A stretch of DNA of 64,000 nucleotides from Flavobacteriales bacterium (lineage in GTDB: Bacteria > Bacteroidota > Bacteroidia > Flavobacteriales_D > Crocinitomicaceae), in the NCBI GenBank assembly GCA_947454525.1, contig CANGJM010000007.1:62001-126000 (forward strand). The letters are read 5' to 3'. Under the pieces are notes generated by a model. It saw only the letters and a program-made list of their open reading frames with translations, did no database searches and was not told the origin of the DNA. This document shows, in pieces, positions 37,285 through 46,063 of this stretch (position 1 is the stretch's first letter; each line of letters starts with the position of its first letter). The position numbers were made by a program, and so were the translations under genes.

Positions 37285-37884
37285 ATGGTTTTATCTTCGT
37301 TAAGCGATTCTGAATTAATCCGTTTGTATATTGGTGAAAATGAAAGAGCATTTGAAGTGCTTTTGAAACGCTATAAAAATCAAGTGTATAAATTCATTTA
37401 CTTGAAAGTTAAGGATGCCGATTTGGCAAATGATATTTTTCAAGAGTCCTTTATTAAGGTTGTTCAAAACATCAAAGCGGGTAAATACAATGAGGAAGGT
37501 AAATTTCTTCCTTGGGCTACACGCATTGCACAAAACTTGGTGATTGATTACTACCGTAAGCACAGAAAGGTTCAAATATTCTCGGAGCGAAATATGTTTA
37601 ATGAAGACTTTGGAATTTTCCAGCGCATTGCTTGCGAGGATAAAAATTACCTACAAAAGAAATCGACAGAGGAATTGGAGGAGCAACTGGTGCAATTAAT
37701 GCAACATTTGCCAAAAGTTCAGCGTGAAATCGTTGAATTGCGCATATTTAACGATTTATCGTTCAAAGAAATCGCTGAATGCGAAAAGATTAGCATCAAT
37801 ACAGCTCTTGGACGCATGCGTTACGCCTTAATGAATCTACGTAAGCTATTGGAGGAAAACGAAATAGTTACGCATTTCGCCTAG
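37285..37884 (+). CDS. ECF-type RNA polymerase sigma factor
   Basis: 199 residues with sigma-70 regions 2 and 4 only. Region 2 is visible as ENERAFEVLLKRYKNQVYKF, DANDIFQESFIKV and FLPWATRIAQNLVIDYYRK. Region 4 contains the helix-turn-helix IVELRIFNDLSFKEIAECEKISINTALGRMRYAL. It redirects RNA polymerase to a regulon that cannot be read from here. No anti-sigma factor lies next to it, unlike many ECF genes. TATATTCG at 37201-37208 (one mismatch) could be its -7 box. ffh follows 84 bases downstream with its own promoter. Confidence 0.92.
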   Translation: MVLSSLSDSELIRLYIGENERAFEVLLKRYKNQVYKFIYLKVKDADLANDIFQESFIKVVQNIKAGKYNEEGKFLPWATRIAQNLVIDYYRKHRKVQIFSERNMFNEDFGIFQRIACEDKNYLQKKSTEELEEQLVQLMQHLPKVQREIVELRIFNDLSFKEIAECEKISINTALGRMRYALMNLRKLLEENEIVTHFA

Positions 37885-37937
37885 ACAATTTTCAATTCTT
37901 TTTCGAGTATCAGCCGGACTTTTCATTCCATTTTGGC

Positions 37938-37945
37938 TATCTTTG
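37938..37945 (+). promoter_or_regulatory. -7 box TATCTTTG of ffh
   Basis: Exact TAnnTTTG, 23 bases before the ffh ATG at 37969. No convincing -33 TTTG. Confidence 0.6.
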
Positions 37946-37968
37946 TTCCCTAATATTACTGGATTACT

Positions 37969-39315
37969 ATGTTTGAAAATTTAACGGATAAGTTTGAGCG
38001 CGCGTTTAAAGTCTTAAAGGGACAAGGACAAATTACAGAGATTAATGTTGCAGAAACCTTAAAGGAGGTTCGTCGCGCATTACTTGACGCCGATGTGAAC
38101 TTTAATACGGCGAAACAATTCACCAATACAGTTAAAGAAAAGGCCCTTGGACGCGATGTGTTGAATGCCGTTTCCCCAGGTCAATTGATGATTAAAATCT
38201 GCCATGAAGAATTGGTGGAATTAATGGGTGGAAATGAATCAGAGATTAACCTGAAAGGTAATCCATCGGTTATTTTAATGTCCGGATTACAAGGTTCTGG
38301 TAAAACGACATTCTCAGGAAAATTAGGTTCGTACCTCAAAAATAAAAAAGGAAAAAATGTACTTTTAGTGGCGTGTGACGTGTATCGTCCTGCAGCCATT
38401 GATCAATTACATGTCCTTGGAGAACAATTAGGAATTGAAGTTTACTCCAATCGCGAAGAAAAGAATCCAGTTGCCATTTCTCAAGCAGCCATTCAATATG
38501 CGAAAAGCAAATCGTTCAACGTGGTCATCATCGATACTGCCGGACGTTTGGCTGTCGATGAGCAGATGATGAATGAAATTGCTCAGGTCAAAGAAGCTGT
38601 TCAGCCAAACGAAACCTTGTTTGTGGTTGATTCCATGACGGGACAAGATGCGGTAAACACAGCGAAAGCATTTAATGACCGCATCAATTTCGATGGGGTT
38701 GTTTTAACAAAATTAGATGGTGATACGCGCGGTGGTGCGGCATTATCGATTAAAGAAATTGTCAATAAACCGATTAAATTCGTCGGGACAGGTGAGAAAA
38801 TGGATGCGCTTGACATCTTTTATCCGTCTCGTATGGCAGACCGTATTCTTGGAATGGGGGATGTTGTTTCCTTGGTAGAACGCGCTCAAGAGCAATTCGA
38901 CGAAGAAGAGGCAAGAAAATTGCAGAAGAAAATCATGAAGGATCAGTTCGACTTCAATGATTTCTTGGCACAATTGCAACAAATCAAAAAAATGGGGAAT
39001 GTCAAAGACCTCATGGGAATGATTCCTGGAATGGGGAAAGCCATGAAGGATGTAGATGTTCCTGATGATGCGTTCAAAGGTGTCGAAGCAATTATCTTGT
39101 CCATGACGCCAAAAGAAAGAGCGAATCCCGCTTTACTGAACAATCCGAGAAAAGCACGCATCGCTAAAGGAAGCGGTACAACCTTGCAGGATGTCAACAA
39201 ACTCATGAAACAGTTTGAGGATATGCGTAAAATGATGAAAATGATGAGCAATCCTCGCAATATGATGGGGATGATGAACAAAATGAAAGGTATGGGCGGA
39301 ATGCCTGGCATGTAA
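37969..39315 (+). CDS. ffh: Signal recognition particle protein
   Basis: 448 residues. The GTPase of the SRP that targets nascent membrane proteins to FtsY. The N domain is residues 1-90. The G domain shows GLQGSGKTTFSGKL (P-loop), DVYRPAAIDQL, DTAGRLAVDEQ and TKLDGDTRGGAA. The methionine-rich M domain ends in KMMKMMSNPRNMMGMM and GMGGMPGM, which bind the signal peptide and 4.5S RNA. Complete. The M50 peptidase gene starts 1 base after its stop region. Confidence 0.97.
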   Translation: MFENLTDKFERAFKVLKGQGQITEINVAETLKEVRRALLDADVNFNTAKQFTNTVKEKALGRDVLNAVSPGQLMIKICHEELVELMGGNESEINLKGNPSVILMSGLQGSGKTTFSGKLGSYLKNKKGKNVLLVACDVYRPAAIDQLHVLGEQLGIEVYSNREEKNPVAISQAAIQYAKSKSFNVVIIDTAGRLAVDEQMMNEIAQVKEAVQPNETLFVVDSMTGQDAVNTAKAFNDRINFDGVVLTKLDGDTRGGAALSIKEIVNKPIKFVGTGEKMDALDIFYPSRMADRILGMGDVVSLVERAQEQFDEEEARKLQKKIMKDQFDFNDFLAQLQQIKKMGNVKDLMGMIPGMGKAMKDVDVPDDAFKGVEAIILSMTPKERANPALLNNPRKARIAKGSGTTLQDVNKLMKQFEDMRKMMKMMSNPRNMMGMMNKMKGMGGMPGM

Positions 39316-39316
39316 T

Positions 39317-40261
39317 ATGGAGGAATTTGATCTATATCCACAAAAACCGTTGATTGAGAAAGTAAAAATCGAGAGCAACTGGGGATTGACATTTTTTTCT
39401 TTAGTACTTTTTGTTGGGACCTTCCTTTTCTTATTTAAGGACCAAATACGCTTCGTTTTATTCCTTATTTTGGTCTTGTTTATCCATGAGATGGGCCATT
39501 TTGTATTCATGAAATTATTCAAATACGAGAATGTCCGCATGTTATTCATTCCATTAATGGGTGCATTTGTTCAGGGAAGCAAGGAAAAGTATTCTCAAAA
39601 AGAAAGTTTTTATGTGATTTCAGCCGGACCTTTTCCAGGAATATGGATTGGTTCAGCATTATTGGTCTTTGCATCGATCTATCAACAGGAATGGATGTTG
39701 GAATTGAGTTTTCTTTTCTTATTTCTGAACGTCATTAATTTATTTCCGATAGATCCGTTGGATGGTGGGCAATTATTCAAGTTATACGTCAACAAGAAAC
39801 GCGATCTATTTCTCATGATGTTTGCTTTGTTTTCCTCCATGCTCATGATTTTTGTCGGGTGGATGATTGACAGCTACATCATATTAGCTTTTGGGTTTTT
39901 AATGGGCTTTAAAGTACGTGGATTTCAGCGCAGTCATCATTTGAGAAAGATTTTGGACGAAAAACAAATTCCATACGAATCGACGTATGATGATTTGAGT
40001 AATGAACACTATGCCAAAATAAAAGAAGTGCTGATTGAGGAAACGCCTGCATTACAGAAATTTTTAAGCATGAGTGAAGAAAACAACGATGAATTCCTCG
40101 CTTCACACGTCAATTCAGCACTATTAGCTCCTGTGTCAAAGGATGCTGGAAAAGCAATGAAAATCACAATTATTTGTCTTTGGTTACTTTCTCTGACTTT
40201 CCCCGTCTATCTACTAGCAAGCGATGTACTCGATTTTAGCTGGTACTTTGAAAAATACTGA
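39317..40261 (+). CDS. Site-2 protease family (M50) membrane peptidase
   Basis: 314 residues with about six membrane segments. The zinc motif HExxH is in LFIHEMGHFVF (H57, E58, H61), and the third ligand is likely in DPLDGGQLF near residue 153. These match intramembrane site-2 proteases. There is no obvious PDZ domain; a soluble loop lies at ~200-270 and a final membrane helix at ~275-300. Possible roles are signal-peptide remnant clearance or regulated proteolysis; the ECF sigma factor two genes away lacks a visible anti-sigma target. Cotranscribed with ffh and the following gene. Confidence 0.88.
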   Translation: MEEFDLYPQKPLIEKVKIESNWGLTFFSLVLFVGTFLFLFKDQIRFVLFLILVLFIHEMGHFVFMKLFKYENVRMLFIPLMGAFVQGSKEKYSQKESFYVISAGPFPGIWIGSALLVFASIYQQEWMLELSFLFLFLNVINLFPIDPLDGGQLFKLYVNKKRDLFLMMFALFSSMLMIFVGWMIDSYIILAFGFLMGFKVRGFQRSHHLRKILDEKQIPYESTYDDLSNEHYAKIKEVLIEETPALQKFLSMSEENNDEFLASHVNSALLAPVSKDAGKAMKITIICLWLLSLTFPVYLLASDVLDFSWYFEKY

Positions 40262-40263
40262 TC

Positions 40264-40968
40264 ATGTTATTGAAAAACCTAATTTTCGGTCTAATCTTCT
40301 TCTCCTCATTCTCTATTTGGAGTCAATGTGAGAAAGTATTCGTTTCGGGAAAAGTGGTAGATACCATGAACAGGGATATGTTCTATAATTTAATGGTGAT
40401 CAATAAATCCACGGGAAGAGGAGTTTTTGGTCAGCCGAATGGATATTTTTCTGTTTACGTGAATCCAGGAGATAAAATTGCACTTTCAACAAAGGGATAT
40501 CCGGTATACGAATTTATTGCTTCTGCGGATGGCGATTGTCAAAATCATATTCTTGCCTACATCGAACGAATTCCGCAGGAGGTGGATCAAGTGGTCGTTC
40601 GTCCCTTGAAGTCATTGGAACAAATTAAAGAGGAGCGTGAAGCTTTATCTCAACGTGAAACGCGTTTAGTAACTGGTATCAATGTACTTGAAAGTCCAAT
40701 TACTGCGTTGTATCAAGCTTTTTCCAAGAAAGAACAGAACAAGCGATGGATTTCAGAACAGCAATACAAAGATGATCAACGTCGTGTGGTGAAGGAGTTG
40801 CTTCGTTTGTACGTGGCTTTCGACATCATCGATCTTCCCGAAGCAACGTTCGACGATTTCATTACCTTCTTAAACATCGATGAGAATTTCATTAAAACGG
40901 CTTCAGAGATGGAACTCGTATTGTTCATCAAGGATAAATACGATCATTTTAACCGTTTGAAGCGCTGA
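40264..40968 (+). CDS. Exported protein with carboxypeptidase-like regulatory domain
   Basis: 234 residues. A signal peptide (MLLKNLIFGLIFFSSFSIWSQ) precedes a carboxypeptidase-regulatory-like beta-sandwich: KVFVSGKVVDTMNRDMFYNLMVINKSTGRGVFGQPNGYFSVYVNPGDKI-type sequence, residues ~22-90. The remaining ~130 residues are charged and helical (EQIKEEREALSQRETRL, FSKKEQNKRWISEQQYKDDQRR). No catalytic motif. Two bases after the M50 peptidase stop, so cotranscribed and perhaps functionally tied. Function unknown. Confidence 0.75.
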   Translation: MLLKNLIFGLIFFSSFSIWSQCEKVFVSGKVVDTMNRDMFYNLMVINKSTGRGVFGQPNGYFSVYVNPGDKIALSTKGYPVYEFIASADGDCQNHILAYIERIPQEVDQVVVRPLKSLEQIKEEREALSQRETRLVTGINVLESPITALYQAFSKKEQNKRWISEQQYKDDQRRVVKELLRLYVAFDIIDLPEATFDDFITFLNIDENFIKTASEMELVLFIKDKYDHFNRLKR

Positions 40969-40969
40969 T

Positions 40970-42133
40970 TTATTGAAGTCGCTTCGTCGGTTCCCAAATA
41001 CTTGATTTAATTCCCCCGAGGAATTTAAAAAAACCAAGGAACAACGCAATGTTCATCGAGGTGAAGTGCACGATGTACCGCAGCCATTTGAAATGAACGC
41101 CTATTTTTTTTCCAAGATAATCTGGAATATATAGTACCAATGGTAGGGTAAACAATAGGTTCACAAAAGAATAAACGAGGTTCTCACGACTCAAAAAGCT
41201 AGAGGAAATCACGATAAACAACATAAAAAAAGGCAAGATCCAGCGAAGAAATTTGTGAGAGAAAAAGGCATACGAAATTCCATCAAATCGTAATAACATT
41301 GGCCAAAATCGACTGAGGTTTTGGAAGTTTCCTGCTGAAATGCGGATTTTTCGTTTGAATTCAATCCAAGATTCATTGGAAACATCTTCAAAAACAAGCG
41401 CGCTCTGTTCGTTAATGCATTGATAGCCTTTCTGCAGGATGAGCATGTTTAAGTAAAAGTCATCCACTAAAAAATGCGTAGGGATTGGTTCGAAACACGC
41501 TTTTCGAAAGGCGAAGCAACCGCCAAAAGGACCCATCATTGCGCCCCAAATTTTTCCTTCTGCAAACTTTGTTTGAACTTCGTTGGAAATGTAGCCATTT
41601 TCTGCTTGTGAAATTCCAGTTTCTTTAATTCCGAAATGCTCCATGCGGCTATCCACAAGTCCGATTTTAGGGTTTTTAAAGTGCTTTACTAATTCGCTTA
41701 ATGTGTTTGTGTCAAATAATACATTGGCGTCCGTCATGACAATGATTTCATGCGAAGCTTCCTTGACGAGCTTATTCACCACATTGATTTTTCCTTGTCT
41801 TTCTGAAAATTCAAAAAGCTTCATGTTTGGAAACTTATCCTGGAAGGATTGAATAATAGCACAGGTATCATCTTGGCAATTATCCGCACCAATCAACAAT
41901 TCAATGCGGTCAAAAGGGAAGTTTGTCTGTAACAAGGTCTCCAATTTTTGACCGATTACTTTTGCTTCGTTGTGGGCTGGAATAATGATCGTAATAGGAG
42001 GGAGTTCATCTTGATAAACAAGCACATTGGTTTTTCTGTATTTGGCATAGTACTGAACCAATTTAGGGTAAATCACGTAGCTGTGAAGAATCAATCCGAT
42101 GCCGAGCCATAAAGTGATTTCAATGAATACCAT
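40970..42133 (-). CDS. Family 2 glycosyltransferase, membrane-anchored
   Basis: 387 residues. An N-terminal membrane helix precedes a GT2/GT-A domain: ITIIIPAHNEAKVIGQKLE, LLIGADNCQDDT, the metal-binding region MTDANVLFD, and DDFYLNMLILQKGY plus an FxxKIRI segment (ED/QxxRW region). Three hydrophobic segments follow at the C-terminus. It transfers a sugar from a nucleotide donor, probably onto a lipid carrier or polysaccharide. Near another glycosyltransferase and LptF/G, pointing to cell-surface glycan work. Confidence 0.88.
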   Translation of the reverse strand: MVFIEITLWLGIGLILHSYVIYPKLVQYYAKYRKTNVLVYQDELPPITIIIPAHNEAKVIGQKLETLLQTNFPFDRIELLIGADNCQDDTCAIIQSFQDKFPNMKLFEFSERQGKINVVNKLVKEASHEIIVMTDANVLFDTNTLSELVKHFKNPKIGLVDSRMEHFGIKETGISQAENGYISNEVQTKFAEGKIWGAMMGPFGGCFAFRKACFEPIPTHFLVDDFYLNMLILQKGYQCINEQSALVFEDVSNESWIEFKRKIRISAGNFQNLSRFWPMLLRFDGISYAFFSHKFLRWILPFFMLFIVISSSFLSRENLVYSFVNLLFTLPLVLYIPDYLGKKIGVHFKWLRYIVHFTSMNIALFLGFFKFLGGIKSSIWEPTKRLQ

Positions 42134-42191
42134 GTGTAATGAATGCTTAAGTTACAATATTAAACATTATTTACTGATTGTTTTTTAAAAA

Positions 42192-43376
42192 TCAAACGGA
42201 GGGTAGAAATTGTTCTTGCAGAATTTCATAGACCAATTCCGATGAGAAATGCGCTTGAATATACCGTTTCCCGAGTTCTCCTCTTTGGATAGCGTTTTCC
42301 TTGCTAGTTAATAAGCTTTGAATGTCGGAAATGAACGTTTCTTTGTTGTCATGAACGGGAATTATGGATTCAATCGAAAGTCCTTCAGCTGCCTTTGTTG
42401 TGAGGACACACGGTGCTCCAATACTCATCGCTTCCAATATTTTCATTTTGATTCCTGAACCTGATTGAAGTCCGGCGACGAAAAGTCCATTTTCTGCGAT
42501 AAATTCAAGTGGATCCTCCACGAAGCCATGAATAATCACATTTTTTCTACGGTAATCTGTGGGAATATCGGTACTTTTTCTTCCAGCAATATGAAACTCA
42601 AGTACTGGATTGTCCTTTAATAAAACAGGGAAAATTTCATCAATAAACCATTTCACCGCTTCAAGATTCGGCTCCCAGTCAAACGCACCCAAAAAACACA
42701 GTCGATTTTCCGTCCAAACAATCTCCTTGTTGTTTTTTGGCATGGAGGAAGGTAGATAGTGAACCTTCGTTTTGGTAGCTTGTTCGATAAATTCGGTATC
42801 ACCTTGAGAAATAGGAAGGATGACATCTACTTGGTCCCAAAGCATTCTTTCTTCTTTTTCCAAAGATTTTGCGAGTTGATTGACATACCAAGCTTTCAAT
42901 GGATTTCGCTCGTTTTTGGCCAAATCCTCCCAGATTCGAAATTCTAGGTTGTGCGAACGGTAACAGATTTTGCCTTTAAATACCTTTCGGATAATCGGTG
43001 TGTAAATGGCGGCGTATAAACTTTCGAAAATCACTACGTCGTAATTGCTTGAAGATAATTTCTCTAAAAGAAGTTCGGCAACGTGTTGTTGAAAGAAGCG
43101 CTTTGTATGATATGATTTCCTTGTGAGCAAGGAGAAAAACGCAGGAATCAATTTAATCTTGGTATCTATGGGGATGCCTTGAAAGGAAACACTGGGAAGG
43201 TTTAACTGCTCATAAGCGGAAGCATTAAATCCATGTTTGTGTGTGCTCAAGGTCAAGTAATCGATTTTTTCTACGCGCTTTAGTTCACTCAAGTCCAGGA
43301 GGAAGCGACTCATGGCTAGACAGCCACCATCGACAATTGGATAGGGTGGTTTGTGGCTAAGAACGAGTACTCGCAT
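42192..43376 (-). CDS. Family 4 glycosyltransferase
   Basis: 394 residues from the ATG at 43376 (MRVLVLSHKPPYPIVDGG); a longer frame upstream is not needed. GT-B fold: the N-terminal substrate half has the PYP-DGG loop, and the C-terminal donor half has LCFLGAFDWEPNLEAVKWF, VIIHGFVEDPLEFI and the donor-binding region SGSGIKMKILEAMSIGAPCV (E-rich EX7E area). Likely adds a sugar to LPS or another surface glycan. Its start overlaps the LptF/G gene by 20 bases, so it is translated from the same transcript. Confidence 0.88.
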   Translation of the reverse strand: MRVLVLSHKPPYPIVDGGCLAMSRFLLDLSELKRVEKIDYLTLSTHKHGFNASAYEQLNLPSVSFQGIPIDTKIKLIPAFFSLLTRKSYHTKRFFQQHVAELLLEKLSSSNYDVVIFESLYAAIYTPIIRKVFKGKICYRSHNLEFRIWEDLAKNERNPLKAWYVNQLAKSLEKEERMLWDQVDVILPISQGDTEFIEQATKTKVHYLPSSMPKNNKEIVWTENRLCFLGAFDWEPNLEAVKWFIDEIFPVLLKDNPVLEFHIAGRKSTDIPTDYRRKNVIIHGFVEDPLEFIAENGLFVAGLQSGSGIKMKILEAMSIGAPCVLTTKAAEGLSIESIIPVHDNKETFISDIQSLLTSKENAIQRGELGKRYIQAHFSSELVYEILQEQFLPSV

Positions 43377-44817
43377 GACGCTTGGTAAATTTAGAGAGTA
43401 AAGTGTTCCACATTTCCTTCGAGAAAACCTGGGCATCATTCGCGGCGGCTCGCGTGATAATCCATGCAATTGGCGTAAAGAAAAATCCAGCTAACCACAT
43501 TCCGATAAACGGAGAAACCGTATTTGTTTCTGCGAGATTTTGTCCAATGCTGTTCAACATGAAGTACACCATAAAGGTCAGTGCAGCAACAACTACTGGT
43601 GCGCCAAATCCACCTTTCTTAATGATGGCACCAAGTGGGCCACCGACAAAGAACAATACCACTACTGCGTATGTCAATGCTAGTTTTTTGTGGAATTCAA
43701 TCCAGTATAGATCGGATTCTTTCTCCAAAACTTCCATGAATTGATTTTGATTATCTATTGTTTCATTCGTTCGACGCAACCTAGAGATGACAATGTTTTT
43801 CGCTTGAAGTTTGTCCACCTCTGTCAATTGCTTGAATTGCACGGAAGGGACTTTCTGCGCTTGTGCCAATCCAGAATTTGGGTCATGGTAAACAATCTTA
43901 TCGTTGAAACAAACAAACTCCTTGCTGCTATTTTTAGCAAATGTTTCTGCGATTTGGAGTTTCTTTTTTTCGAGGGAGTCCATCACGGAATGGATTTGAA
44001 AGACGTTCATCATTTCATATTTATCCGTGAATAAATCCTCGTCCGTTCGATTTAAATTGAATCCAGAAATGTCCAATTTGTAGGTTCCGTGTTCAAAATA
44101 TGAAACGCGTGAGGGACGACCAGAAGGATTTTGTATGCTGCCGTCGGGAAGGAAAAGTGGATTTTGAATTTCTAGTTCCTCTAAAATCTTTCCGTTCTTT
44201 AAATCAAAAAACATGAATTGTCCGCTCTTGGATTTGTAAATGCGTGCCTCATTCGCTTTTACCGTTTTCAATTCGCTTGGATGACTGTAATCGTGAATGG
44301 TTATTCCTTTGTAGACTGAATCGTTGTACGCATCGACTTTGATGGAAAATCCTTCAAAATCTTTGGTGTAGACACCAGGCGTTAGAATGGATGAAATTTT
44401 TGTGTTTTGAATATCGTAGATTAAGGTGTGAAATTTTAAATTAAATACCGGAATTACATAATTGGCAAAATAAAAAGTACTAATCGAAATCACGACAACA
44501 ATGTACATTAATGGACGCATGATTCGGTAAAGGGATAATCCGCTGGATTTCAGTGCTGTTAATTCATTGTTTTCCGCAAAACTACCGAAGGTCATTAAAG
44601 AGGATAGTAGAATGGCAAGTGGAAGAGCTAAGGGAATTAAATTCGCGGATACATAGAAAAGTAACTCTAGGATTACCCAAATGCTCAATCCTTTTCCCAT
44701 GAGGTCATCCATGTATACCCAGAAGAACTGTAGTATTAAAATAAACATAGATATCACCAGGGTCACAATGAAGGGTCCTGCAAATGATCGAATGCTAAAT
44801 AGGTACAGTCTTTTCAA
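43357..44817 (-). CDS. LptF/LptG family LPS export permease
   Basis: 486 residues if started at the TTG at 44817 (KRLYLFSIRSFAGPF). The longer frame starts at a TTG (44835) that lies inside an exact -7 promoter box, so it is unlikely. Three membrane helices in the first ~110 residues, a periplasmic beta-jellyroll (about 125-390), then three more helices, as in YjgP/YjgQ. With LptB and a partner permease it extracts LPS from the inner membrane. LptF and LptG cannot be told apart here. A GT4 glycosyltransferase overlaps its 3' end. Confidence 0.88.
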   Translation of the reverse strand: MKRLYLFSIRSFAGPFIVTLVISMFILILQFFWVYMDDLMGKGLSIWVILELLFYVSANLIPLALPLAILLSSLMTFGSFAENNELTALKSSGLSLYRIMRPLMYIVVVISISTFYFANYVIPVFNLKFHTLIYDIQNTKISSILTPGVYTKDFEGFSIKVDAYNDSVYKGITIHDYSHPSELKTVKANEARIYKSKSGQFMFFDLKNGKILEELEIQNPLFLPDGSIQNPSGRPSRVSYFEHGTYKLDISGFNLNRTDEDLFTDKYEMMNVFQIHSVMDSLEKKKLQIAETFAKNSSKEFVCFNDKIVYHDPNSGLAQAQKVPSVQFKQLTEVDKLQAKNIVISRLRRTNETIDNQNQFMEVLEKESDLYWIEFHKKLALTYAVVVLFFVGGPLGAIIKKGGFGAPVVVAALTFMVYFMLNSIGQNLAETNTVSPFIGMWLAGFFFTPIAWIITRAAANDAQVFSKEMWNTLLSKFTKRHASTRS

Positions 44818-44832
44818 CCTAGAAAATTTCGG

Positions 44833-44840
44833 CAAAGGTA
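44833..44840 (-). promoter_or_regulatory. -7 box TACCTTTG of LptF/G-GT4 operon
   Basis: Exact TAnnTTTG on the minus strand, 15 bases upstream of the proposed TTG start at 44817. Confidence 0.55.
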
Positions 44841-44877
44841 GCTAATAAACGTAGAAAAAGAAGAAGTATTGTGTGAT

Positions 44878-45261
44878 CTACGAACCAAGTACTCTTTTTA
44901 AGTCAGTGACTTGTTGAGTCCAAAGCATAATCGCACTTTCTTTGTCTGATGGATCAGCAAAATCTGTGATTTGAAGAGATACGGAAGAGGTCATTGGATC
45001 AACGATGTAAGCGATTTCGAAGTAAACATCTAGTCCATCTTCTTCATCTGAAAGCCATCTCCAACGAATTTTTGCGTTTGGCTTGTTTTGCAATAAGCGT
45101 GCTTCTTCCTCATTACCATCCCATTCAAATGAATAAATATCATCCGTAATATTTACATCATCCGCGAACCATTCTGATAATCCATCAGGCGTGTTGATTA
45201 ATTTTTCCAATACACGTGGTGATGTCTTAAGCAGGAATTCTAATTCGTATTTTTCTTTCAT
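44878..45261 (-). CDS. START-like/AHSA1-type small protein
   Basis: 127 residues from the ATG at 45261 (MKEKYELEFLLKTSPRVL); the frame runs further upstream without a convincing start. The sequence shows the helix-grip START/SRPBCC pattern: EFLLKTSPRVLEKLINTPDGLSEWFADDV at the N-terminus, a central set of strands (YSFEWDGNEEEARLL, IRWRWLSDEE), and a long C-terminal helix (WTQQVTDLKRVLG). Such proteins bind hydrophobic ligands or assist proteins; the Bacteroidota versions are unstudied. Cytoplasmic. Divergent from the methyltransferase-like gene. Confidence 0.82.
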   Translation of the reverse strand: MKEKYELEFLLKTSPRVLEKLINTPDGLSEWFADDVNITDDIYSFEWDGNEEEARLLQNKPNAKIRWRWLSDEEDGLDVYFEIAYIVDPMTSSVSLQITDFADPSDKESAIMLWTQQVTDLKRVLGS

Positions 45262-45281
45262 GGGACTTCCGTAAATAATTC

Positions 45282-45289
45282 TAATTTTG
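45282..45289 (+). promoter_or_regulatory. -7 box TAATTTTG upstream of the methyltransferase-like gene
   Basis: Exact TAnnTTTG, 33 bases before the ATG at 45323. Confidence 0.45.
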
Positions 45290-45322
45290 TTAAGCCTCTG
45301 CAATATACTAATTAATTCGGTA

Positions 45323-46063
45323 ATGTCACTCAATAAATCAATCGAACATCTAGGAAATCAACTTTTTAAGTACCGTGGATTTGTTCCTGTTGTTTTTGCT
45401 GTTGGAGCGTTTTGTTTTCAGTTAATTGATAACACAGAACGATTGTCATACGGTTTGGTCGAAGAAATAACTTTTTTTTTAGTCGTGTTGGGACATTTGA
45501 TTCGGGCTTTGACCGTTGGACATCGCAGCATGCAGACTTCTGGACGTAACCGCAGTCATCAGGTGGCGGAAGTGTTAAATACGAGCGGAATGTACTCCGT
45601 TGTCCGTCATCCTTTGTATTTGGCGAATATCTTGATTTGGGTAGGGTGGACCACCTTGTTGAGTATTCCATGGTTGATTGTTGTAGCGACATTCGTTTTT
45701 GTCGTTTATTACTTCTTCATTATGTATGCGGAGGAGCAATTTCTTCGAGGGAAGTTCGGTCAGGATTACGAAAGATGGCACCGCAGAACGCCTCGATTGA
45801 TTCCCAATCCTTTTTTGTACGCTTCGAGTTCCAATGATTTTTCGTGGAGAATCGTTTTCAAAAACGAATACCCAGGTTGGACAGCTAGTATGACTATTGC
45901 TTTGTGTATTCAAACACTTCTAGTCAATAAGATTTATCCAATTTCACAATATTATCAATCCTACCTAGAGGCGTGGTTGGTTTTGGGAGGAGGCATCGCT
46001 TTGTTTGGACTGACTTTTCGTTACCTCAAACACCGAACGAAACTCTTTCACGAGATGGACTAA
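45323..46063 (+). CDS. Isoprenylcysteine carboxyl methyltransferase-like membrane protein
   Basis: 246 residues from the ATG at 45323. Five or more hydrophobic segments. The ICMT/PEMT signature is present: GMYSVVRHPLYLANILIWVGW (RHPxYxG/A), and after two helices the acidic/basic motif EEQFLRGKFGQDYERWHRRTPRLIP. These residues bind S-adenosylmethionine in the family. Bacterial members methylate diverse lipids or proteins, so substrate is open; phospholipid N-methylation is one option. Two extra membrane segments at the C-terminus. The stop overlaps that of recR by 4 bases. Confidence 0.83.
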   Translation: MSLNKSIEHLGNQLFKYRGFVPVVFAVGAFCFQLIDNTERLSYGLVEEITFFLVVLGHLIRALTVGHRSMQTSGRNRSHQVAEVLNTSGMYSVVRHPLYLANILIWVGWTTLLSIPWLIVVATFVFVVYYFFIMYAEEQFLRGKFGQDYERWHRRTPRLIPNPFLYASSSNDFSWRIVFKNEYPGWTASMTIALCIQTLLVNKIYPISQYYQSYLEAWLVLGGGIALFGLTFRYLKHRTKLFHEMD

